A DNA stretch of 64,000 nt from Paramecium pentaurelia (lineage: Eukaryota > Ciliophora > Oligohymenophorea > Peniculida > Parameciidae): NCBI GenBank assembly GCA_905183005.1, contig CAJJDO010000029.1, positions 216,091 through 280,090 of the forward strand, given 5' to 3'. Made by a program: the position numbers and the translations under genes. Shown here one piece after another: positions 50,073-60,953 of the stretch. The notes beneath the pieces were generated by a model. The model made no database searches and was not told the DNA's origin. It saw nothing but the letters and a program-made list of their open reading frames with translations. Numbering within the stretch: position 1 is the stretch's first letter; each line of letters begins with the position of its first letter.

Positions 50073-50225
50073 TCATATATTTAAAGTTGATTATTTTTTC
50101 TAGATCTTAAGTAGATCTTCTATAGATAAGGATAGTAGTTATTTTTAATAGCATAACTATCATCATCTATTTAAATAATATTCTTAAATGTTCTTTCTTT
50201 TTTAAAGATTTTCGATATGATAGAC

Positions 50226-50887
50226 TTGACCAATTTAATTAATTATCAAAAAACTAAAAATGTATATTGAATTTTGGCTATCTATTTTTTTAAAATATTT
50301 AAGTTTAAGAATTTTAAGGATTTATAAACTTCAGACTACTATGAAGATTATTATCTCTTAATTCATGTCAATATAATTATTGTTGTTTGATATAAAATAT
50401 ACATGGCTGTAATTATTGGCTAAATGTAATATGCAGTTTTATCCATTTTTTTTTTGAAATCTAATTTATTTCAGTTTCATCTTATATTTTATGCTATATT
50501 ATTAAAATAGTAATTTATTCATCTTTATCTAGTATGAAGGGTTTATTTATTTTATCAAAATTCAAATTTCATCTCTATTTAATTAAAAATCAAAATGTAT
50601 TCCTAATAAGATAATTATTGTGAATTTGAAATACTCTTTATTATTAAATATTTGTCAATTTTAATTGTTTACTTCTTCTATTTTGTCATATGAAATCACA
50701 GTTTTTATAATAAATTGTTTATAAAAATAATAATCGATAAGTTTAGAATACAATTTTATAGATAATAGTTTAATTTAATATTATTAATTATATTTATATT
50801 TAGATATTATTAAATTCTATTAATATTACTGTAAATTGAATCAAATTACTTAGATAAATAAAAATATGTAAACATCATTTAAATAAT
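50226..50887. other. AT-rich intergenic region, no gene seen
   Basis: No coding frame on either strand. Confidence 0.5.
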
Positions 50888-52089
50888 TCATGATTATAAT
50901 GGTTCATTAATAAAATTTAATTTAGTTGGATCTGGTTCAATATCGTGTTTCTTTAAGATATCTAATAACTCTTTTTTCTATCTTTCGAGTTCATATATTC
51001 TTTTATTAAAATGTGTGTTGATTTCGAACATATCTTAATACTTCTTCTCCAATATATCAAATTGTACTTGTACCTCTTTGACTCTATTTTACTAAGATCA
51101 TAATAAAGTTACTTCATATAGAACTTAGTCTTTGTGGATAGTAATTTCTTTATTCAAAACTTGAATTTCATCCATATTCTATCTTTTAGCTTCTAAAACT
51201 TTGTTAATAATAGATTCCTTTTACTTTATCACTTCTTATAGTTCTTTATTCTTTTATTTATTTAATATTATAATACTTTTTATTTAGATCTTCCTAACAT
51301 ATCAACTAATTTTTAGACTTAATCTTCTGATTATTCTTTACTTTTCAAAGCTTTTTCTCTAATTTAACTTTCCATTTTAAATAAGGAACTGTATGTATCT
51401 ATATCTTTTTTAATTTACAAAAACTCATCTAATAATTTGGCTGTCTATTACTCAATATCCTTTTATTTAGGAAAGAATATATTGTTATATCTATGGTTTT
51501 CTTCTTCAACATCTTTTAGTTTTTCTCTTAGATTTTATATTAAACTGAGACTTCCTTTTGAGTTAGCCATTAATTCATCAATTTCTCTAGTTTTTCTAGA
51601 TAAATTAACTTCTAATTCTTCAATTACTTATTATAACCTTTTAATTTCAACAAATTCATTAGATCTTTTAGTAACTTTCAATTCATTTAATTATTTATTT
51701 AATTTTTCATTTTCTTCTACTAATATTTCAATTTATTGTCTTAAACTTTAAACTTATTTTGAATTATTTGTAACCTACTTTAATGCAGCTGGATCTGTTG
51801 ATAAATTACAATAATTTAATAAACTAGTAATCAAATCATCATAAGTTTCTTTTAATAAATTAAAAAATATTCCTATTGAATAACTTTCTTCTTTAGATTC
51901 TAATTAATATCTCCAAACACCTGGAATTGTTTCATTCATAAAATCAATTTCTTTAAACTCTAATTTTTCACTAACTATTTGTCCTTTTGTTTATTTAGAT
52001 TCAATATTATTTAACAAAGCTTTAATTTGAGCATGAACAAATGGCTCATTTCTTATATTCATATCTTTCCATAAGAGTAGCTTTTTATG
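50832..52089. repeat. First copy of a 1,258-bp exact direct repeat (assembly artefact)
   Basis: Repeated at 52091-53348 with an offset of 1259 and one N at 52090. It contains a 3' part (50888-52089, minus strand) of the coiled-coil gene whose intact copy is at 52147-53813. The identical 104-aa plus-strand frames at 51437 and 52696 are shadows within these copies. Confidence 0.92.
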
Positions 52090-52090
52090 N
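52090..52090. other. Assembly gap (single N)
   Basis: Single undetermined base between identical 1,258-bp blocks. Confidence 0.97.
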
Positions 52091-53348
52091 TAAATTGAAT
52101 CAAATTACTTAGATAAATAAAAATATGTAAACATCATTTAAATAATTCATGATTATAATGGTTCATTAATAAAATTTAATTTAGTTGGATCTGGTTCAAT
52201 ATCGTGTTTCTTTAAGATATCTAATAACTCTTTTTTCTATCTTTCGAGTTCATATATTCTTTTATTAAAATGTGTGTTGATTTCGAACATATCTTAATAC
52301 TTCTTCTCCAATATATCAAATTGTACTTGTACCTCTTTGACTCTATTTTACTAAGATCATAATAAAGTTACTTCATATAGAACTTAGTCTTTGTGGATAG
52401 TAATTTCTTTATTCAAAACTTGAATTTCATCCATATTCTATCTTTTAGCTTCTAAAACTTTGTTAATAATAGATTCCTTTTACTTTATCACTTCTTATAG
52501 TTCTTTATTCTTTTATTTATTTAATATTATAATACTTTTTATTTAGATCTTCCTAACATATCAACTAATTTTTAGACTTAATCTTCTGATTATTCTTTAC
52601 TTTTCAAAGCTTTTTCTCTAATTTAACTTTCCATTTTAAATAAGGAACTGTATGTATCTATATCTTTTTTAATTTACAAAAACTCATCTAATAATTTGGC
52701 TGTCTATTACTCAATATCCTTTTATTTAGGAAAGAATATATTGTTATATCTATGGTTTTCTTCTTCAACATCTTTTAGTTTTTCTCTTAGATTTTATATT
52801 AAACTGAGACTTCCTTTTGAGTTAGCCATTAATTCATCAATTTCTCTAGTTTTTCTAGATAAATTAACTTCTAATTCTTCAATTACTTATTATAACCTTT
52901 TAATTTCAACAAATTCATTAGATCTTTTAGTAACTTTCAATTCATTTAATTATTTATTTAATTTTTCATTTTCTTCTACTAATATTTCAATTTATTGTCT
53001 TAAACTTTAAACTTATTTTGAATTATTTGTAACCTACTTTAATGCAGCTGGATCTGTTGATAAATTACAATAATTTAATAAACTAGTAATCAAATCATCA
53101 TAAGTTTCTTTTAATAAATTAAAAAATATTCCTATTGAATAACTTTCTTCTTTAGATTCTAATTAATATCTCCAAACACCTGGAATTGTTTCATTCATAA
53201 AATCAATTTCTTTAAACTCTAATTTTTCACTAACTATTTGTCCTTTTGTTTATTTAGATTCAATATTATTTAACAAAGCTTTAATTTGAGCATGAACAAA
53301 TGGCTCATTTCTTATATTCATATCTTTCCATAAGAGTAGCTTTTTATG
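52091..53348. repeat. Second copy of the 1,258-bp exact direct repeat
   Basis: This copy is continuous with unique sequence to its right, so the minus-strand gene it contains is complete here. Confidence 0.92.
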
Positions 53349-53813
53349 TAATAATGCTTTAACAAATTGTATGATTAGATTATCTCTTAGATTCAAAGTT
53401 TTAAAGAGTAATACAAAATAATTTGTATCAGGAGTCAATTAATCCTTTATTGATTCTATAAACTTAACTTTTTAATACAGAATCTTTTCCCAAAAAGGAT
53501 CAGGATTAGTAATTTTATCTTTCAAACCCATAGTATTTCTTGCAATATTTATTAATTCAGATAATTCATAATTGATTAAATCTAGAAATCTTAAGAAATA
53601 TCTTTTCTATTCCTATAATTTCTCAGCCCCATCTTTCACTTGAATAGAAGATGGATTCATATTTTAGATATATTCTTACTAATTTCTAATTGCTGGTGCC
53701 AATTGATCAAATGCAGCCTTCATTTTTTCTATATTTTCTGATATGTTCTTCTTCTCATTTATTCCTTGTCTGGCATATGAAATTTATTGAACTATTGGTT
53801 TTATTGATTGCAT
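52147..53813 (-). CDS. Long coiled-coil protein with helical N-terminal domain
   Basis: 539 aa with introns 52510-52535 (26 nt) and 52351-52371 (21 nt, in frame with a TGA). The first ~240 residues are helical with aromatic residues (RYFLRFLDLINYELSELINI, NPDPFWEKILYQKVKFIESI, IPGVWRYQLESKEESYSIGI) and look folded. Residues ~265-539 are almost continuous heptads (LRQQIEILVEENEKLNKQLN, LRDKLKD-type repeats). No named domain recognised. A dynein-, basal-body- or trafficking-related coiled coil is possible. A truncated artefact copy lies at 50888-52089. The divergent mitochondrial AAA gene starts 206 bp away. Confidence 0.75.
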
Positions 53814-54019
53814 TATATAAATTATTTTATTATTTAAATATGTTAATTAAATAAATAAGGATATCATAAAGTAAGAAATTCCTTTTAATTATTAAATAAA
53901 ATTAAATATTCTTGATATTATTTGAAAGAATTGAATTTAATGAAGAATTACTAATCTCTTTAATTCATTTTAAAAAACAAATATATATAATAAATTAATA
54001 TTTTTATATTTTTTCAAGA

Positions 54020-55524
54020 ATGTTTAGAAGATTTTTGAATGTAGCTACTCTACCTTTAATCAAATATAAGAAACCTATATTAGCTGCCAGTTTTATTAGT
54101 TTAACATCTTTCTATTGCATTGAAGACAAAAATATATTAGAAGCTAGGAAAAAAATAGAATAAGACATTTTAAAGATGAAATCTTAATTTGGATCTGATG
54201 CAGATAATTATCCAGAAGTAAAGTAATTAAGTAGTACTATTAAGTAAATAGGTATGGAACTAAGGGAAATAGATATTCAATCACATTCATAGCAGATTAA
54301 AGAAAGTGTGATATATTTGCACTATTAGTCAATATATTGAGTTCATTATAAAAGTTAGATGGTAGCTTTAAAATAAAAGAAGTTCATTCTACATTTGAGA
54401 ATTAAATATATAGTTTGTAAATAGATTTTGAAGAGAGTGTAGGAAATCCAAAGAGTAAAATAAAAACTCAAGGAACAATCTATATTTATGGAGAAATGAC
54501 AAATGAAAAACCATCAATTTAAATAATATTAGAAAAAACAGATCAATTTTCAAACACAGATTTAGAAGCATTTATGGCTTGTTATATAGAAGCAAATCGA
54601 CCAAGGTCTATGGTTCATCCTAAAAATTTTTAAAGCAATCAATAAATTCAAGAAGAAATTAAACATCAGCAAGAAATAAAGACTGAAAAAACATTATAAG
54701 AATTAGAGAAGACAGGTGTAACTATATTTTTACCTGATAGTAAAGAGAAGAACTTAGATTGGAATTATTTAGCAGGATATGAAAAGTAAAAAAGGGATAT
54801 TGAAGATACAGTATTACTGGCTTTATAATATCCAGAAATCTATGAATCTCTTACAGCCTTGACAAGAGTTAAAAATGAACCAAATAGACCTAAGGCTATA
54901 TTATTTGAAGGTCCTCCAGGAACAGGTAAAACAACAACAGCAAGAATTATGGCTTAATAAGTTTAAATACCATTGGTTTATTTACCTATAGAGAGTTTTA
55001 TGTCTAAATGGTATGGAGAAAGTGAGAGACAATTTGCAGATATTTGGAAGAGTTGTTAAAAATTAGGAAGAGTGATAATTTTTATTGATGAAATAGATGC
55101 TATTGCATAATAAAGAGGTGGAGAAATGCATGAAGTATCAAGAAGAATTTTATCAACTCTTTTAAGAAAGATTGATTCATTTGAAAGTAATACAAATGTA
55201 CTATTGATATGTGCAACCAATAGAAAATAAGATCTTGATGCTGCTATGTTAAGTAGAATAGATTTATCTGTTAAATTTGATTTGCCAGATCATTAGGCAA
55301 GATAAGAAATCTTTTAAAGATATGCTAAACATCTTACTGATAAAGAAAGAGATATACTAAGTCAATTAAGTAATGGAATGAGTGGAAGAAATATATCAGA
55401 TATATGTAAAGATGCTGAAAGAAGATGGGCAGCAAAGTTAATAAGAAAAGAAGTTACTGAGTAATTACCATCATTGGCATAATATAAAGAAACTTTAACT
55501 TAAAGACTAAATAACTTTGCTTGA
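54020..55524 (+). CDS. Mitochondrial-type AAA ATPase
   Basis: 493 aa with intron 54306-54328. The N-terminus (MFRRFLNVATLPLIKYKKPI) is basic and amphipathic without acids and is followed by a hydrophobic stretch (LAASFISLTSFY), as in a mitochondrial presequence with inner- or outer-membrane anchor. The AAA core has Walker A GPPGTGKTT (~290), pore-loop-like FMSKWYGESER, Walker B IIFIDEIDAI (~345), sensor-1 LLICATNR and the second region of homology DAAMLSRIDLSVKFDLP with the arginine finger, then a small lid domain (ISDICKDAERRWAAKL). The SKWYGESER segment places it with Msp1/ATAD1, katanin and spastin-like (meiotic clade) AAAs. Substrate unknown; protein extraction or quality control is inferred. 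Confidence 0.88.
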
Positions 55525-55561
55525 GTATTTAATATATTATTATTATTTTTAATATTTTATA

Positions 55562-56106
55562 ATGTCTTAAAACAATAATCGTTAATTATAGGCTAGACCA
55601 AATAGAAAAACTGAATAATCTTTTGATTTCTTCAAAAACACTAAAGTCTCAACCTGTAGTTATATCAAAAGAAAAGGAGATGATTTCATTGCAATTCCAT
55701 TTTACTATAAACCAAATTAAAGAAATCTAGATTATTTGAAGTATAACATATACAGTATTTGAAATAGTAAATCCATGTATTCCACATCAACAAATCATGA
55801 TGCTTATAATAATAAAAGAAGATGCTTTTCTAGTATGAGAAACAAACCATTATCTCAATACAACCCTTTAGCACATAGAAGCAGATTGGCAGATTAAAGT
55901 TTAAGGATTTCATAAAACAATTTTTGCCAAATAGAAATAGGAGATAGGTTATAAAAAATACTAATCTTAGAAATTAAAGAATGACTAAGCATTATGTAAC
56001 TTAATATCAGAATCATTTGGGTAATTTCGGAGAAACCACCCCTTGTTCAAATCCTTAAATTTTGGCAGAGAGAGCCAAATGGAATCATAGACTCAAGGAT
56101 AAATGA
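55562..56106 (+). CDS. Small basic protein, possibly ciliary
   Basis: 164 aa with introns 55741-55767 (27 nt with TGA) and 55948-55970. Composition: Asn, Arg, Tyr, Ser and Pro, few hydrophobics. The pattern of short Tyr/Pro/Arg segments (AIPFYYKPNQRN, KPLSQYNPLAHRSRLA, LGNFGETTPCSNPQI) is like small proteins on the inner face of axonemal doublets, but I cannot assign a family. It starts 38 bp after the AAA gene's stop on the same strand. Confidence 0.6.
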
Positions 56107-56288
56107 TTTCATATTATATTTAACAAAGATTTACTCTATATACACCTAAGAATCTAATTAAAAACTATTAAATGAACATTTATCATTTTAATCATCAATA
56201 AATTAAATTTCCTTTTAGGATATTCAATCGAATAATAATGAAACATAAATATCCAATAAAATGAATTTTATTATATTAATAAATAAAA

Positions 56289-57094
56289 ATGCAAGGCACT
56301 TAAAAGAATAGAGAGGATAATAATTCATCTAGAAGTAGAAGTGAATCTCCTTTAAGTCAGGAAGAATAAGAAAGAAGAAAGAAATTACCAGTTTATGAAA
56401 GAACATTAGAAGAAAAGATAATGAGTAAAAAAATCAAAGCTGTTGAAAAGGATAGATTAATTAAAGTGTTTAATGCACTAATTCAATTAGAGCCTAAAAG
56501 AATTGAATAAGAAATGGATGGGAATAAGACTACAGATGGTGATACTAAACTTGGAAAATAAAAAAGAAAGAAATCCAATGAACCAAAATTTTCAGCTAAA
56601 GCTATTTATGCAATGATGAAAAAGTTAAAATATACTCCTGTTGGTGATGAAGTAGAAAGAATGATATGGGAAATAGATGAAGATTTGGATGAATAAATTA
56701 GTTGGTATGAATTTCAATTAATGTTCAAAAGATGCATTAAAGATACTTCTTATCTAGAACCAAGGTATATTATTAATTAAATTAAAGAGGTTTATTTAAC
56801 TTTGTACAATTTTTAATGTATGCTTATGACAAAGAAGCTATAAAAAATACTATAACTGTCGAAGACACTTTGGAATTATTATATGTGAGATGTGGTAGAT
56901 AAAATCTAGATGGAGAAATATTCAAAATATTTGGTTAAGATGAAAAGACAGCTGATGGATAAGAAAAAGAAATTACATATTCTGATTATTTAGTTTAGAT
57001 GAAAAAAAAAGACTTTAACAATTGGACTGAATTAGAAAATAAGAAAAAGAAATATGATCCTTCTAAAGAATAAATCCTTAATAAAAAAGATTGA
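56289..57094 (+). CDS. EF-hand calcium-binding protein
   Basis: 260 aa with intron 56765-56787. A Ser/Arg-rich leader and a basic helix precede a central EF-hand, MIWEIDEDLDEQISWYEFQL, with Asp/Asp/Asp/Gln and Glu at the loop positions expected for calcium. A second helix-loop-helix near the C-terminus (VEDTLELLYVRCGRQNLDG...) looks degenerate. The Lys-rich tail (ENKKKKYDPSKEQ) is basic. EF-hand proteins of this size occur in the nexin-dynein regulatory complex and in other axonemal parts; that placement is an inference. Confidence 0.75.
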
Positions 57095-57697
57095 TATATT
57101 TATTATCTAGAAATAATCATTCATTTCTATAAATATATATAATTATTATTTATAAAATAGTAAATTTTATTCATCTTTTGATAATTGTATCTCAAACATT
57201 AATTATTATTTATTATTACTAATTATTTTCCTAAAATTGTATATTAAAAAGAGATCTTACCATTTTCCAAACTTTTTATGATATATTTTAATAAATTATT
57301 AATCTACAAATAATTATAAAAATTCTAATTATGTTATATTTTATATTTTAAGATCAATTTAACAAGCTGATGATTTAAAATATATAATAAAATTAGATTA
57401 TTAGAATATTAATTACTTAATGGGTACGATATATAAAAATTATTTAATTAATTAGCAATAATTTCTAAATTCAAGCAAATATCTCTAAATTATGCTAGCT
57501 TTTGAAATATTTTACTTAATTTCTAATTTAGATTTAAAATAACTATTTAATTCTCAACAATATATATAGTAGATGTTGTTAAGATATAACTCATTAAAAA
57601 TATAGAGATAAACAAAAAATAGAAATAAGTCAAAACTAATTCTTTTAAATTGAAAAATATCATTGAATTATAAACAGATATAGAATATATCTAATTC
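57095..57697. other. AT-rich convergent intergenic region, no gene seen
   Basis: No coding frame or RNA gene recognised. Confidence 0.5.
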
Positions 57698-58057
57698 TCA
57701 AACATAATTGACTATTCCAATTAAAATTACATCTTAAAATATTTAATGAATTGATTAAAACCCAATTTGTATTATAATATCAATTGCAAATATACAACTT
57801 ATAATTAATTTCATAGATGATATTCTAAATAATTATTATTAAATATACTTATTCATTAAACAATATCCTGCAAATATATGAGCAAATCCATATAAAGATC
57901 TTACTTTCAAAGCTAAAGCAACAAATTATTATAGGTTTTTCATTCCTAATTAACGAATTGATCTATCATAATGTAATTATGTCCATGGGTCTGTCAATAA
58001 AGCAATTCCATAAATTGCAATGTAAATTCCTATTAGAAAAACTCCTAAACCTTTCAT
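57698..58057 (-). CDS. Small multi-pass membrane protein
   Basis: 119 aa, single exon. Hydrophobic segments at the N-terminus (LGVFLIGIYIAIYGIALL), in the middle (YGFAHIFAGYCL) and in the C-terminal third (MKLIISCIFAIDIIIQIGF, then DVILIGIVNYV) suggest three or four membrane passes. No Cys pair or catalytic motif. The size and layout recall small ER or mitochondrial membrane proteins; no family assigned. Confidence 0.65.
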
Positions 58058-58289
58058 AATTTATATAGAAACCTTAAATATTAAATATTTTATTTAATAA
58101 ACAAAATTCTTATAATCATTTTAATTGATTATTTTATAGACAGAAGATCTCTCATATGTATAAAAAATATGATTAAATTATATATGTGTCATACTAACTT
58201 TAAAAAGTTTAATAAAAATGAAAAAAGATAATTTAATCTCTTTCTGATATTTTTCAAATTACTATTATAAACGTAAAGTTTAAATTTAA

Positions 58290-58826
58290 TCAATAATATG
58301 ATTAAGGACGTTATTAAGTATTTTAAGGTATATTTTAGATGGGTCTTTTAGACTAATTTTTTGCATCTAATGCTTAATGATGAAGTTATTCATTTTCTTT
58401 TTTTAATTTTTCATTTTCTAATTTGAGTTCTGAAATTTATTTTTCCAAATAATTTATTTGTACATTTAGAGCCTTTACCTCACCTTCACCTTATGCCCTA
58501 ATAACTTATCTATCTCCATCTGCTTTTGCTATTTTTTCTCTTAAATTCATGCATTCTTTATTCATATCATCATATTTTAATTAAAAGTGATAAAGCTTTT
58601 CTTCTGCTAATCTTCTCTATTTTTAACTATCTATATTATTAATAATAACAATACTTTATTCTTCTATCTTAGCTTATTCTAAATCTCTTTATAATTATTC
58701 AACTTATTTGAGTGTTCTTTATAAGTGATAATCTTATATTGCATTAGTATTTTCAACTCTATCCTCTTACTTTTTGAACTTCCTATAACTTTATGTTGTA
58801 TATGTTGTAGATGATGGATAATACAT
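58290..58826 (-). CDS. Coiled-coil protein
   Basis: 178 aa, single exon. A Tyr/Thr/Ser-rich start (MYYPSSTTYTTQSYRKFKKQ) is followed by ~130 residues of charged helix with heptads (LQRTLKQVEQLQRDLEQAKI, YLEKQISELKLENEKLKKEN) and a short Pro/Gln tail. No named domain. It could be a cytoskeletal or basal-body component. Confidence 0.65.
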
Positions 58827-59270
58827 AAGGATCGTTAATTTTATTATTATAATCAACTGTATATATATATATATATTTAATGTTTTGAATATTTTATTTT
58901 AAAGTATAATAATAGATAAAAGGATAATATAAGGATAAAAATATTACATAATAAATAAAATAAATTGACATTGAATTTACAAATAAGATTAATTTGGATT
59001 ATAGAGTAATATATTTTATTATTATTAGAATATAATTATTATATTTTTGATAGTTCTATTTAATTCTAAATAGTTTTAGAATTAAATAGAACTCTCTATA
59101 TACTTAATCTCGATTTAATTTTATTTCTTTCAACTAATGTTACTTGAAAATAAATGTAAAGGTGTCCATATCAATTTTGAAGAATTTTTTAATTTCTTTA
59201 AATGTATATAGACATATAATTGAATGAATGATTGTAGGTAATTAATAAATACAATAAAAATGCTAAATAT
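58827..59270. other. AT-rich intergenic region with strong hairpin
   Basis: No coding frame. Contains a (TA)n run at ~58860-58876 and the perfect inverted repeat at 59052-59093. Confidence 0.55.
59052..59093. repeat. Perfect 19-bp inverted repeat with 4-nt loop
   Basis: Arms 59052-59070 (AGTTCTATTTAATTCTAAA) and 59075-59093 are exact reverse complements around TAGT. It lies ~180 bp downstream of the stop of the minus-strand gene at 59271, so it could shape that transcript's 3' end, or be a small RNA hairpin or palindromic relic. Confidence 0.93.
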
Positions 59271-59876
59271 TCAACTTTGACAAAAATAGCTTTAAATACA
59301 AGTTGAGTTTTCTTCTTCATATTATATATGATCATCTATATATGATTTAGTATCAGTCTAAGGTTTTTCATCAAAACCTTTTCTATATTTTGATAATAGT
59401 CTAGCATATGGTCTTTGTTTTTCGAGCTCATTTTTTAAGATTATGATAGACTAAATATATTTTATTTTTGAATCTTCTTTGACTTTATTGCTATTTTAAA
59501 TACAATTCCTTATATCATCAGAGTATAGGAATTTTTACCAAGCTTATCTGATTTATATATACTTTTTGCTTTTTGAATTATGAATCAACTTAAGATCTCC
59601 TAATTCGAACTTCTTTTAATTTGATATCTTATTGTTTTTTAATTTCTCCAATGTTTCTCTAACACAATTTATATTTCCATCCTTTTAAAAGATAGTCCAA
59701 ATATAGAATTAATTCATAAAGAATGGCACAATTCTTCTTAAAAAATCTGGAGTTACTTAAGAAGTTTCCTTTGATTCTTAGGATTGAATCATTGATAGAA
59801 GCATCTAATAAATTTAAGTATCAACTTTAATCACAACTTCTGAAGGCTAGATATCAATTATTTTTATGTAGTTCAT
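59271..59876 (-). CDS. Hypothetical protein
   Basis: 201 aa, single exon. A mixed, well-balanced sequence that looks folded: MNYIKIIDIQPSEVVIKVDT at the start, a helical middle with aromatics (FLRRIVPFFMNQFYIW), a Lys/Asn-rich segment and an acidic, Cys-containing tail. No domain recognised. Confidence 0.6.
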
Positions 59877-60260
59877 TGAATTTATTTATGAAATTTAAAA
59901 AAATTTTTAATTCATTTATATTAAAACAAGATCGGTGGATTCTCCCAAATTATTATATAAAAATAGTTATATAAGAAATCTAGAATTTCTATTAATAAAA
60001 TATAGATTTACAAATTTAATTATTTGAACTTTATATTCATCTCAATCTGCTCTTCAATAATTCCTTAAGCATATATCCAACACAGAATTTAAAAATATTT
60101 AATACAAAATTATTTGGATGCAGACATTCATTAACTTAATACCATCTTTATTATAATAATTTAAAACACTCTCTCTTTCATTGTATTCTTAAATAGGTTA
60201 TATATATATATAAAAAGTTAACAACTCTTCTAATAAACACTACTCTTTTCAAAAAGTAGA
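59877..60260. other. AT-rich intergenic region, no gene seen
   Basis: Divergent spacer between genes at 59271 (minus) and 60261 (plus). Confidence 0.5.
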
Positions 60261-60512
60261 ATGCACACTGAAATTCCACTAAATTATATATTCTATAATG
60301 GAGTTGTTTAAAAAATTTCATTAATGAAAGAAGAGTCATTTATGAATGTATAGTGTAAGTGTAAGGCTTAATCCTTTGATAAAGCAAGAAAGAAATTTTT
60401 GACTTTATTTAAAGGTAGAAAATAAAAGTAATATTAGAGAGCAATTTTGTATTAAATAGTTTAAGGATTAATACTTAAAATTGAGTAAAGTATTTAGAAT
60501 TAATTCAATTGA
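60261..60512 (+). CDS. Small hypothetical protein
   Basis: 83 aa (MHTEIPLNYIFYNGVVQKIS..., then CKCKAQSFDKARKKFLTLFK). Cys pair CKC and a basic helix are the only visible features. A 35-nt GT...TAG segment starting near 60490 would, if spliced, bypass the stop and extend the protein to TGA 60623-60625 with a further ~36 residues. That intron would be at the upper limit for this genome. Confidence 0.45.
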
Positions 60513-60953
60513 ATTTAACAATAGATATTTTATATTCTAAGCAATTTAAGACTCTGTAGCATTGTCATATATATAGAATTTATTATAATTGGATAGCAAT
60601 TCAATCAGTTTATATTAATTAATGAATAATAATAATAATTTAAATAAATACTCTATTATTTAATTCAATAATATACTCTTTTCAGTTAATAACTATCTAA
60701 ATAATGCAAATAAATTTATTTATATATATTGCTTCTTTTTAACCTCATTTAATTATTCAAATTAATTTTATATTTTTATATTCATATAACCGATCATCAA
60801 TCATAATTATTCTATATCCTTTTGTTAAATTTAAGTAATTCTTTTTATCTTTTTTTATATTTGAATTGATAATTCAAATTATTAAGTATTTAGATTAATT
60901 ATTAAAAATAATAAACATAAATTATTTTACATAAACTTACATAAAAAAACTCT
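60513..60953. other. AT-rich convergent region, no further gene seen
   Basis: The possible last exon of the preceding gene may reach 60625; beyond that nothing coding is visible. Confidence 0.45.

Larger units (their letters stand above)
48290..50225 (-). mobile_element. Decayed LINE-type (non-LTR) reverse transcriptase
   Basis: Read on the minus strand, this GC-richer stretch gives fragments in shifting frames, broken by TGA and frameshifts. In order they match reverse-transcriptase blocks of non-LTR elements: LNPSYW directly before RPIMIMSNL (49231-49271; the NPSNYRPI-x-L-x-S block), then IGFVSHLGYSQHLDQI (49088-49146; the QxGF...DQI block), then AIFLDLLNAYN (49027-49052; the F-x-DL-x-x-AYD/N catalytic block A, with the first Asp). 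Further downstream come SKNLGRNKSIKTDDKLYALE and SKARANKVIKLGDHLIPN. No intact frame remains. The block contains the second artefact duplication, so its true length is ~1.3 kb. This is a fossil; no product is expected. Confidence 0.65.

Noticed and set aside
48290..50225. A functional multi-exon gene instead of a transposon relic
   Set aside because: The frame changes do not occur at plausible 20-35 nt GT...AG segments, and TGA codons persist in every frame.
51437..53010. Two identical 104-aa plus-strand frames suggesting a duplicated gene
   Set aside because: Both lie antisense in the artefact repeat of the coiled-coil gene; the duplication is a contig overlap around an N.
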